Source: an uncultured Collinsella sp. (lineage in GTDB: Bacteria; Actinomycetota; Coriobacteriia; Coriobacteriales; Coriobacteriaceae). From it: a stretch of 6,780 bases of DNA. Shown piece by piece: positions 1 to 6,082 of the stretch. Location of the stretch: assembly GCA_900548515.1 (NCBI GenBank), contig URKU01000101.1, positions 1 to 6,780 of the forward strand, written 5' to 3'. The position numbers and the translations under genes are program-made. Every line of letters starts with the position of its first letter. Positions within the stretch are counted from its first letter, which is position 1. Under the pieces are notes generated by a model, which was not told the DNA's origin, ran no database searches, and worked only from the letters and a program-made list of their open reading frames with translations.

Positions 1-55
1 GAGCGTCCGGCTGATAACCGGGAGGTCACAAGTTCGAATCTTGTCAGGTCCACCA
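1..55 (+). tRNA. tRNA-Ile (GAT), 3' part only
   Basis: This is the 3' portion of an isoleucine tRNA whose first 22 bases lie before the window. It contains the end of the D arm, an anticodon stem and loop with anticodon GAT at 13-15, the T arm (AGTTCGAATC region) and the 3' acceptor strand CAGGTCC followed by A and an encoded CCA at 53-55. All 55 bases are identical to 225-279 of the complete tRNA-Ile downstream, so the two copies are recent duplicates or kept identical by gene conversion. The truncation is a window edge, not a broken gene, as far as can be seen. Confidence 0.93.
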
Positions 56-66
56 CTTTCTTTCGC

Positions 67-111
67 AATAAACACCCCAGCGAGAGCCGAGTCGCCGCTG
101 GGGTGTTTATT
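67..111 (+). terminator. Strong hairpin between tRNA genes, probable terminator or processing site
   Basis: A perfect 16-bp inverted repeat (AATAAACACCCCAGCG at 67-82, its complement at 96-111) closes a 13-nt loop. The 3' side ends in a T-rich run (GTTTATTACTTTC), which fits an intrinsic terminator for the upstream tRNA-Ile. The A-rich 5' side would make it partly bidirectional. Only 11 bases separate it from tRNA-Ala and I see no convincing promoter there, so read-through or RNA processing is an alternative role. Confidence 0.7.
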
Positions 112-122
112 ACTTTCTCCGT

Positions 123-198
123 GGGGGTTTAGCTCAGCTGGGAGAGCGCGGGCTTTGCAAGCCTGAGGTCAGGGGTTCGATCCCCCTAACCTCCACCA
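123..198 (+). tRNA. tRNA-Ala (TGC)
   Basis: A complete 76-nt alanine tRNA. The acceptor strands are GGGGGTT (123-129) and AACCTCC (188-194) with one G-T pair, followed by A and an encoded CCA at 196-198. The D arm starts TAGCTCAGCTGGGAGAG. The anticodon loop is TTTGCAA with anticodon TGC at 156-158, and the T loop carries GGTTCGATCC. It decodes GCN alanine codons. Only four bases (199-202) separate it from the following tRNA-Ile, so the two are almost certainly made from one precursor. Ala-Ile pairs often sit in the rRNA spacer; here no rRNA sequence is visible in the window. Confidence 0.97.
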
Positions 199-202
199 TG
201 AT

Positions 203-279
203 GGACCTGTAGCTCAGTTGGTTAGAGCGTCCGGCTGATAACCGGGAGGTCACAAGTTCGAATCTTGTCAGGTCCACCA
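203..279 (+). tRNA. tRNA-Ile (GAT), complete copy
   Basis: A complete 77-nt isoleucine tRNA with acceptor strands GGACCTG (203-209) and CAGGTCC (269-275), then A and an encoded CCA at 277-279. The anticodon stem TCCGG/CCGGG closes loop CTGATAA with anticodon GAT at 237-239; the T loop is GTTCGAATC. It decodes AUC and AUU. Its last 55 bases match the partial tRNA at the window start exactly. It lies four bases after tRNA-Ala and is followed by an intrinsic terminator 13 bases later, so it is the last gene of the tRNA unit. Confidence 0.97.
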
Positions 280-292
280 TCAAAACGTTAAG

Positions 293-322
293 AGCCCTGG
301 GGCATTGCCTCGGGGCTTTTTT
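293..322 (+). terminator. Intrinsic terminator of the tRNA unit
   Basis: AGCCCTGGGGC (293-303) pairs with GCCTCGGGGCT (307-317) through 11 base pairs, two of them G-T, around an ATT loop. A run of six T follows from 317. This is a textbook rho-independent terminator ending the tRNA-Ala/tRNA-Ile transcript. Confidence 0.92.
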
Positions 323-334
323 CTTATCTAACAG

Positions 335-371
335 AAGTAGTCAAAATAGCCCCGTCCCAAATTAACTACTT
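335..371. repeat. Short element bounded by AAGTAGT inverted repeats
   Basis: AAGTAGT at 335-341 is the exact reverse complement of ACTACTT at 365-371, enclosing 23 bases with a C-rich core (AGCCCCGTCCC). A second pair, CAAAAT at 342-347 and ATTTTG at 374-379, is offset and could form an alternative pairing. The GGGACGGGGC core read on the minus strand resembles short intergenic repeats of the GGGGACGG type that I associate from memory with gut Actinobacteria and Clostridia. That resemblance is inference and cannot be confirmed from one window. Confidence 0.4.
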
Positions 372-376
372 TGATT

Positions 377-406
377 TTGTGTGCTGGGCGAAAGATTGGG
401 TAGTAT
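377..406 (+). promoter_or_regulatory. Possible promoter for the BFN-domain gene
   Basis: TTGTGT (377-382) and TAGTAT (401-406) are spaced by 18 bases and would start transcription around 412-416, leaving a leader of about 50 bases before the ATG at 464. The match to the housekeeping consensus is only moderate. It lies after the tRNA terminator, where a new promoter is expected. Confidence 0.35.
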
Positions 407-452
407 AGCTATTCAATGCGGCGACCCTGCCGTGTGTTAACCGCTACGTACC

Positions 453-458
453 GGAGGT
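453..458 (+). promoter_or_regulatory. Ribosome binding site deciding the ATG at 464
   Basis: GGAGGT lies five bases upstream of ATG 464. The in-frame ATG at 416 has no such site and falls at the predicted transcription start, so 464 is the better start. Confidence 0.85.
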
Positions 459-463
459 GTTCC

Positions 464-964
464 ATGGTTCGTGTCGACATAGAGACCATCGTCATGGCCG
501 CCGGTCCCGTGCCATCGCTTATCGTGCTTCGTGAGCGCTGCGGCAAGTCGGATTCGACGGCGCCCCTGCGTTCGCTTTCCATTCAGACCGGCTCGTTTGA
601 GGCTGCGGCCATTAGCCGTGGTATCGATAGCGGTCGCGCCGAGCGCCCGATAACGCATGACCTGCTGCTTGACACCGTCGATGCCCTGGGCGCCAAGCTC
701 GAGCGCATCGAGATCGTTCGTGCCGAGCCGCCGGTGTTCTATGCGACGATTGTCGTGCTGGTCGATGGTGACGAGCGCAAGATTGACGCCCGCCCCAGTG
801 ACGCCATTGCCCTTGCCGTGCGCAGTAATGCCCCCATGTTCGTGGAGGACGACATCATGAATCGTCTGGGTACCGTTTCTGCCCATGCCGAGGAAGTTGA
901 CGACGAGCAGGAGTTCGAGAAGTTCGACGAGTTCGTCCATACGCTCTCCCCCGATGATTTCTAA
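464..964 (+). CDS. Bifunctional nuclease (BFN, DUF151) domain protein
   Basis: A 166-residue cytoplasmic protein of the bifunctional nuclease family (PF02577). Characterised members in plants and some bacteria have been reported to cleave RNA and DNA, while many bacterial members are untested. The family signature is clear at residues 92-134: VFYATIVVLVDG, then IDARPSDAIALAVRSNAP and FVEDDI. The hallmark DARPSDA is intact (residues 108-114). The tail (142-166) is very acidic (EEVDDEQEFEKFDEF), which is usual in this family. The start is set by GGAGGT at 453-458; a start at 416 would add 16 basic residues without homology. It heads a plus-strand cluster: its stop at 962-964 abuts an ATG of the next frame, and the next gene's favoured start is 30 bases on, so the two are very likely cotranscribed. 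Domain assignment is secure; substrate and cellular role are not. Confidence 0.92.
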   Translation: MVRVDIETIVMAAGPVPSLIVLRERCGKSDSTAPLRSLSIQTGSFEAAAISRGIDSGRAERPITHDLLLDTVDALGAKLERIEIVRAEPPVFYATIVVLVDGDERKIDARPSDAIALAVRSNAPMFVEDDIMNRLGTVSAHAEEVDDEQEFEKFDEFVHTLSPDDF

Positions 965-981
965 ATGTCTGGCACGCGAGC

Positions 982-988
982 GGAGAGG
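982..988 (+). promoter_or_regulatory. Ribosome binding site deciding the ATG at 995
   Basis: GGAGAGG lies six bases before ATG 995. The earlier in-frame ATG at 965, which touches the stop of the preceding gene, lacks a purine-rich site at usable distance, so 995 is preferred. Confidence 0.7.
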
Positions 989-994
989 TCGCTG

Positions 995-1351
995 ATGGGT
1001 ACCCGCGTATCAGCTGAAGCGGCCGCCATCGCGCGTGAAGCCCAGATGCGCTCGGAGGCATCCGAGGCGGCTCGCATCGCCTATGTGACGCAGGCCCGCA
1101 CGCTTCGCGAGCGCCGCGGCTCCTATATCAAGATGGTTATCATCTCCGCCCTTGTCGCGGTAATCTGTTCTCGTCTTCGTGGTACAGTTGGTGCGCTTGG
1201 GTTTTCGATTTCAACAGGCTTGGTAATCTGGGGTGTGGTCGATGCAGTCATGCTGACCAACCAGATCAAGGTACTCGACAAGCGCGCGATGGATATGATG
1301 CGCGCCCGCGACGCTGCCGCCAAGATCGCTGCCGAGGCACAAGAACTGTAA
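995..1351 (+). CDS. Small two-helix membrane protein of unknown function
   Basis: I do not recognise a named family for this 118-residue protein. Three parts are visible. Residues 6-42 are an Ala/Glu/Arg-rich, probably helical and coiled-coil-prone segment. Two hydrophobic segments follow at about 45-60 (IKMVIISALVAVICSR) and 66-87 (GALGFSISTGLVIWGVVDAVML), separated by a short RLRGT turn. The rest (88-118) is another charged, Ala-rich helix ending AAKIAAEAQEL. A hairpin in the membrane with both tails in the cytoplasm is the natural reading. Base use inside the membrane part (about 1170-1250) is less GC-biased than in its neighbours. It sits between the BFN gene and the acidic protein gene, with gaps of about 30 bases on each side, and is probably part of their operon. 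An alternative start at 965 would add 10 residues. Confidence 0.75.
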   Translation: MGTRVSAEAAAIAREAQMRSEASEAARIAYVTQARTLRERRGSYIKMVIISALVAVICSRLRGTVGALGFSISTGLVIWGVVDAVMLTNQIKVLDKRAMDMMRARDAAAKIAAEAQEL

Positions 1352-1381
1352 CGACGCCGGATTCGATGGGAAGGTCTAGAG

Positions 1382-1831
1382 ATGGCACAGGATATGCAGG
1401 ACGCCGGTAACGTCTCCGCCGAGCTCGACGCCATGGTGTGTGACCTGATTGGCGCGTTCTTGGACGACCTTGCCGCCGGCGAGAATCCGGGCGTAGTTGT
1501 GGCGATCGAGGACGCTGCTTCCAACCGCTATCTGGCCGCGCTCGACGAGGATGGCGAGGAGGCGTGCCTCGAGGCCGCCACCAACTTTATCTCCGAGCAC
1601 AAGATGGGTCTTAAGGACGAGGGCCTGGGCCGCATCGCCCGCTATGCCATCGGCTACACCGGCTGTGTCGAGATTGACGGTGGCTATCACGACGCTCTGC
1701 TCGTGAGCTTCTTTGAGACGACGCTCGAGAGCGGCTTTTCGGCATATGTGCTGTATGAGGGCATGGGCGCCGGCGATGGTTTTATGTGGAGCGACCCTGA
1801 ACCTGCAGGTGAGGAAACCCCTCTCATCTAA
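1382..1831 (+). CDS. Acidic hypothetical protein
   Basis: I do not recognise this 149-residue protein. It is soluble, strongly acidic and has no signal peptide or membrane segment. Residues 11-32 form an amphipathic helix-like stretch (VSAELDAMVCDLIGAFLDDL), followed by a GVVVAIEDAASNRYLAAL segment that looks like two beta strands with a turn. Residues 59-92 appear helical, and 93-126 are again strand-like (GYTGCVEIDGGYHDALLVSF, then SAYVLYEGMG). The tail (131-149) is acidic and proline-containing. GGGAAGG at 1368-1374, seven bases before the ATG, is a good ribosome site. It follows the two-helix protein by 30 bases and precedes typA by 117 bases. The coding call is firm because of the ribosome site, codon bias and operon spacing; the function is open. 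Conservation next to typA would suggest a translation or stress-linked role, but that is only inference. Confidence 0.8.
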   Translation: MAQDMQDAGNVSAELDAMVCDLIGAFLDDLAAGENPGVVVAIEDAASNRYLAALDEDGEEACLEAATNFISEHKMGLKDEGLGRIARYAIGYTGCVEIDGGYHDALLVSFFETTLESGFSAYVLYEGMGAGDGFMWSDPEPAGEETPLI

Positions 1832-1948
1832 AATCGCTAAAATAAACGAGTTTTCGGTAAAAGGCTCAATATTCCCGCTGAGCGTTGTGTTGCTGGGCGG
1901 GCCGCATACGTGTGCCGTTTGTATATGGATAGAAGATAGGGGAACTAC

Positions 1949-3787
<1,839 letters not shown>

Positions 3788-3814
3788 GCGCTGGGGCTTA
3801 TAACCGCCAACAAG

Positions 3815-3849
3815 AAAGGGCGTCGACCGCAATGGTCGGCGCCCTTTTT
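3815..3849 (+). terminator. Intrinsic terminator after typA
   Basis: A 14-bp stem (3815-3828 with 3834-3847, one G-T pair) closes a five-base loop GCAAT and runs into TTTTT ending at 3849. Read on the minus strand the hairpin is followed by TTTCTTG, so it could also stop the convergent bactofilin-like gene that ends at 3919. Confidence 0.93.
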
Positions 3850-3877
3850 GGTACACAGGGATTGAGTTGGTCTGCAC

Positions 3878-3903
3878 CACCACAAAGGTGACTGTCCCCT
3901 TTG
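3878..3903. repeat. REP-like intergenic sequence
   Basis: Between the typA terminator and the convergent gene lies a compact structured stretch. CACC (3878-3881) and GGTG (3887-3890) can form a hairpin with loop ACAAA. Overlapping it, CAAAGG (3883-3888) and CCTTTG (3898-3903) form a second inverted repeat, so two alternative folds share bases. Read on the minus strand it contains GGGGACAGTCACCTTTGTGG, a type of sequence I associate from memory with dispersed intergenic repeats in gut bacteria. The dispersed nature is inference. Confidence 0.45.
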
Positions 3904-3918
3904 CGGGTGGATCGACGG

Positions 3919-5064
3919 CTAGGCGGAGGGAAGGCCCGGGGTGTTGGTGGCCTGCTGGGGCTTGAGGCGGGCGTTGCGCCAGATGATTTGGATAACGTAG
4001 CCGAGCATAAAGACAAAGGCCACGCCGCTGATGAAGTCGCCGATGAGGGGAAGTCCCGTGAGGGCTCCTGCGGCGATACCGCCCACGGCGGCCATAGCGT
4101 AGCGGTTCTGGTTGTGTCCGACCATGCGGGCGATCGCGCATCCCGCAAAGGCACTCGACACCAACGCGATGCCGATAACGCCGCACAAGAGGGTTCCGGC
4201 AAGCGACAGGCCAGCGATAGAGATAATCAGCAGCAGGACGGTGGGGACGACAGCAATCGTGCCCAGAAGACCGCTCACCCACAGTGGCATGGGGCGCTGG
4301 TGGAGCATGCCGGCGGCACTGGCGGTCGCACGCGGAAAGACGAGCTCGAGCAACAAGGCGATAAAGCAGGTCGACAGGGCTGCGGCCACGATGCCGCCGA
4401 CGATATCGTTAAGGGTGGAAGTATCTTCGTTCTCGGTACGGTCGATCTTGAGCGCGCCGACCTCGGCTCCTGCGGCGCGCTCGGGGTCCTCGGAGACGTG
4501 CGCGTTTACGGTGCCGGTAATGCGGGCATTCTTGCCCAAGACGAGCTTGTCGGCCCAAACCTCGACATCGCCGTCGACGGTGCCATCGATTGTCACGGTG
4601 TCGCCTGCGAGCGCTGCCGACTTGGCAGAGCCGCGCAGGGCAACCGTCTCGCCCATTGCGTAAAAACAGTTGGCGGTGCTACCAGTGTTGAGCACGACAT
4701 GCTGACCGGCTACCGTCACGCTGCCATCGATTGCGGTTTTGGAGATATCGATGGTGCGCGCCGCCAGGCGAACGGCGCCGCCTACGGTGCAGTCGCGAAT
4801 CGACAGGCTCTCGCCTGCCGCGATAATATCGCGGCCGATGGAAGCGTCGTCTAGGTTAAGGCTTTGGCCGGCCCAGTACAGGTCGCCTTCGACGCCAGAC
4901 GGATTTGAGTCAACTTCGGTTGCGAGCACGTTGCCGGCGGTGTCTGTGCCGGCGAACGACGTTGTGGGAAGCGCGGTCAGCGCAAGCGCTATCAGTGCGA
5001 ATAGGAGGGCGGTGCGGGCCTGCGCTTTACGGCGCCGGGACGACGGTTCTAGGTTGCAAGGCAT
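3919..5064 (-). CDS. Secreted, membrane-anchored protein with bactofilin-like domain
   Basis: A 381-residue envelope protein. Residues 1-38 form a signal peptide: a basic start (SSRRRKAQAR), a hydrophobic core LLFALIALALTAL and a likely cleavage after SFA at 38; no lipobox cysteine is seen. Residues 60-186 are short repeating strands (GDLYWAGQSLNL, GRDIIAAGESLSI, GSVTVAGQHVVL, AALAGDTVTIDG, GDVEVWADKLVLG) as in the beta-helix of bactofilins and polymer-forming cytoskeletal proteins. A charged linker (190-220) leads to four or five membrane segments at about 222-243, 261-283, 286-313, 323-338 and 342-362. True bactofilins are cytoplasmic and soluble, so this signal-peptide and multi-helix version would place the repeats outside the membrane; it matches a class usually annotated as polymer-forming cytoskeletal protein. 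The start at 5064 is chosen from GAAGGA six bases upstream; an ATG at 5112 would add 16 residues before the signal peptide and run through an inverted repeat. The role is unknown; envelope stability or stress response is plausible. Confidence 0.87.
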   Translation of the reverse strand: MPCNLEPSSRRRKAQARTALLFALIALALTALPTTSFAGTDTAGNVLATEVDSNPSGVEGDLYWAGQSLNLDDASIGRDIIAAGESLSIRDCTVGGAVRLAARTIDISKTAIDGSVTVAGQHVVLNTGSTANCFYAMGETVALRGSAKSAALAGDTVTIDGTVDGDVEVWADKLVLGKNARITGTVNAHVSEDPERAAGAEVGALKIDRTENEDTSTLNDIVGGIVAAALSTCFIALLLELVFPRATASAAGMLHQRPMPLWVSGLLGTIAVVPTVLLLIISIAGLSLAGTLLCGVIGIALVSSAFAGCAIARMVGHNQNRYAMAAVGGIAAGALTGLPLIGDFISGVAFVFMLGYVIQIIWRNARLKPQQATNTPGLPSA

Positions 5065-5070
5065 AATGAA

Positions 5071-5076
5071 TCCTTC
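5071..5076 (-). promoter_or_regulatory. Ribosome binding site of the bactofilin-like gene
   Basis: GAAGGA on the minus strand, six bases before the ATG at 5064, decides this start over the in-frame ATG at 5112. Confidence 0.75.
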
Positions 5077-5101
5077 GTTAGATATTCGACATGTATCTAA
5101 C
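5077..5101. promoter_or_regulatory. Candidate operator: 8-bp inverted repeat before the bactofilin-like gene
   Basis: GTTAGATA (5077-5084) and TATCTAAC (5094-5101) are perfect reverse complements separated by nine bases. The element touches the ribosome binding site of the minus-strand gene and would lie in its promoter or leader. Its size (25 bp, arm centres about 17 bp apart) suits a dimeric repressor, or it could form a leader hairpin next to the ribosome site. No regulator gene is visible nearby. Confidence 0.45.
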
Positions 5102-5126
5102 AGGGTACCCAACGCGCGGGCGCTCT

Positions 5127-5143
5127 AAAAGAACCTCTCGGTT
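5127..5143 (-). terminator. Weak terminator-like hairpin after the TRIC-family gene
   Basis: Read on the minus strand, AACC GAGA GGTT is a 4-bp stem with a GNRA-type loop followed by C and TTTT. It lies 28 bases after the stop of the TRIC-family gene and before the bactofilin-like gene. The stem is short, so termination would be weak at best. Confidence 0.3.
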
Positions 5144-5170
5144 GCATTTCGAAGGGTCGTGCCGCGCTGT

Positions 5171-5860
5171 CTACTTTTTGCGATGCAAGAAGCGCGCGAT
5201 GTCTTCCTCGGTGGGGCTTTTGATGTCAAAGCGCAGCGAGAGCCAGCGCAGGCCCATGGTCACCGCAACGCATACGACTAGCGCAGCGACATTGCTGACC
5301 AAGCCACTCATGACGAGGCTTACATAGCTTGCCGATCCGGCGATGGCCGCGATGGCATAAAAGTTAGTGCGTTGGAAAATGCCTGGGACCACGCCCATAA
5401 AGCCGTCGCGCAACATGCCGCCACCCACCGCGGTGAAGAAGCCCATCATGATGCATACGGCCGGCGCAAAGCCATAAACCAGTGCCTTGTCCGCTCCGGT
5501 GGCGGCGTAGATGCCGACCGAGATGATGTCGAGCAATGGGATGAGTTTCTCGGGTTTATCGACGATTGCCGGGAAGATGTAGATGATGGCCGCCGTGGCG
5601 ATGGAAAGCGGGAGTGCCATCGGCTGGTTGAGGATGTAGACGTTGCCCACCTGCAGCGTCATGTCGCGTAAAAGACCGCCGCCCAGACCGCAGACCACGG
5701 CGAGTGCGACCGCGCCCACCAGGTCGAGCTTGTGCTCGCGCGCAACCAGCACACCCGAGATCGATGCCGCGACAACGGCGAACATCTCGAGCCAAAATGG
5801 GATAGCGACCATGGCATCCGAGGCATGTGAGGTAACGGTTATAGCGGCGACGACGGGCAA
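5171..5860 (-). CDS. TRIC/UPF0126 family membrane protein (cation channel or small-solute transporter)
   Basis: A 229-residue integral membrane protein of the UPF0126 family (PF03458, two copies), related to trimeric intracellular cation channels; the E. coli relative YicG has been linked to glycine uptake, so ion or solute specificity is open. The internal duplication is plain: the signatures GGGLLRD (residues 60-66) and GGGMLRD (146-152) each follow a hydrophobic helix, and DIISVGIYAATGADKAL (111-127) is the usual start of the second repeat. About seven membrane helices span residues 20-208, then a charged cytoplasmic tail (DIKSPTEEDIARFLHRKK). The start is a TTG at 5860 with AAAGGA seven bases upstream; the first in-frame ATG, 16 codons later, lacks a good site and would cut close to the first helix. 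The leader can form two competing structures (see 5862-5934). The gene lies between an unrelated nuclease-like gene and an envelope protein, with over 100 bases on each side, so it is probably transcribed alone. Confidence 0.92.
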   Translation of the reverse strand: MPVVAAITVTSHASDAMVAIPFWLEMFAVVAASISGVLVAREHKLDLVGAVALAVVCGLGGGLLRDMTLQVGNVYILNQPMALPLSIATAAIIYIFPAIVDKPEKLIPLLDIISVGIYAATGADKALVYGFAPAVCIMMGFFTAVGGGMLRDGFMGVVPGIFQRTNFYAIAAIAGSASYVSLVMSGLVSNVAALVVCVAVTMGLRWLSLRFDIKSPTEEDIARFLHRKK

Positions 5861-5861
5861 G

Positions 5862-5934
5862 ATGGGGTCCTTTGAGTTGCGAGTTTAGACAATGACCGTA
5901 CATAGTACATGGTTGGCGGGTCTCGCGACCCCAT
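5862..5934 (-). promoter_or_regulatory. Candidate leader switch upstream of the TRIC-family gene
   Basis: In minus-strand sense, segment A (ATGGGGTC, 5934-5927) is fully complementary to segment C (GACCCCAT, 5869-5862), which lies between the ribosome site and the TTG start. Part of A (GGGTC, 5931-5927) also pairs with segment B (GACCC, 5922-5918) around a GCGA tetraloop, a stable GNRA type. The A-B and A-C pairings exclude each other, and A-C would mask the initiation region. Whether these bases are transcribed is not known; no clear promoter was found. Confidence 0.3.
5868..5873 (-). promoter_or_regulatory. Ribosome binding site deciding a TTG start
   Basis: AAAGGA on the minus strand lies seven bases before TTG 5860. 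It is the only well-spaced site near the 5' end of the TRIC-family gene. The bases between it and the start codon (GACCCCAT, 5869-5862) are complementary to an upstream leader segment. Confidence 0.7.
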
Positions 5935-5991
5935 TGCTCGGCAAACGGTCGGGACTGGGCGCGGGCGTGGCGTTGTTGGAATGCCAGGGGT

Positions 5992-6062
5992 CCAAAACAT
6001 GTACGTCGCCCTCCAAAAACGACATTTTTCGACATCTTTGGAGGCTGACGTACATGTTTTGG
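5992..6062. repeat. 71-bp near-perfect palindrome (long hairpin)
   Basis: Arms CCAAAACATGTACGTC (5992-6007) and its exact complement (6047-6062) form 16 base pairs. After one G-T pair (6008/6046) and one C-C mismatch (6009/6045), CCTCCAAA (6010-6017) pairs with TTTGGAGG (6037-6044). The 19-base loop holds a direct repeat CGACAT at 6020-6025 and 6030-6035, ten bases apart. It begins 20 bases after the stop of the minus-strand nuclease-like gene. No T-run follows on either strand, so it is not a standard terminator. It could be a dispersed palindromic repeat, a mobile-element relic, an mRNA 3' stabiliser or a protein-binding site. Confidence 0.85.
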
Positions 6063-6082
6063 TGTGGCGCGCTGGGATGACG

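Noticed and set aside
437..940. A 167-residue minus-strand open frame
   Set aside because: It is antisense to the BFN gene, whose DARPSDA motif and ribosome site fix the real strand.
1864..1883. GCTCA/TGAGC inverted repeat in the typA leader as a terminator or riboswitch
   Set aside because: Five base pairs around ten bases with no T-run and no recognisable riboswitch core; too weak to call.
3901..4854. A 317-residue open frame on the plus strand
   Set aside because: It is the mirror of the bactofilin-like gene, is rich in D, G, A and R, starts inside the REP-like sequence and lacks any recognisable domain.
5103..5110. GGGTACCC palindrome next to the 25-bp inverted repeat
   Set aside because: An isolated 8-bp palindrome is expected by chance at this GC content and has no supporting context.
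5898..5908. GTACATAGTAC as an operator for the TRIC-family gene
   Set aside because: Only 4+4 bp with a 3-bp centre; such matches are common by chance, and no promoter could be fixed beside it.
5992..6062. The long palindrome as an intrinsic terminator or integron attC site
   Set aside because: There is no T-run on either strand, and the arms lack the conserved attC core triplets; no integrase is visible in the window.
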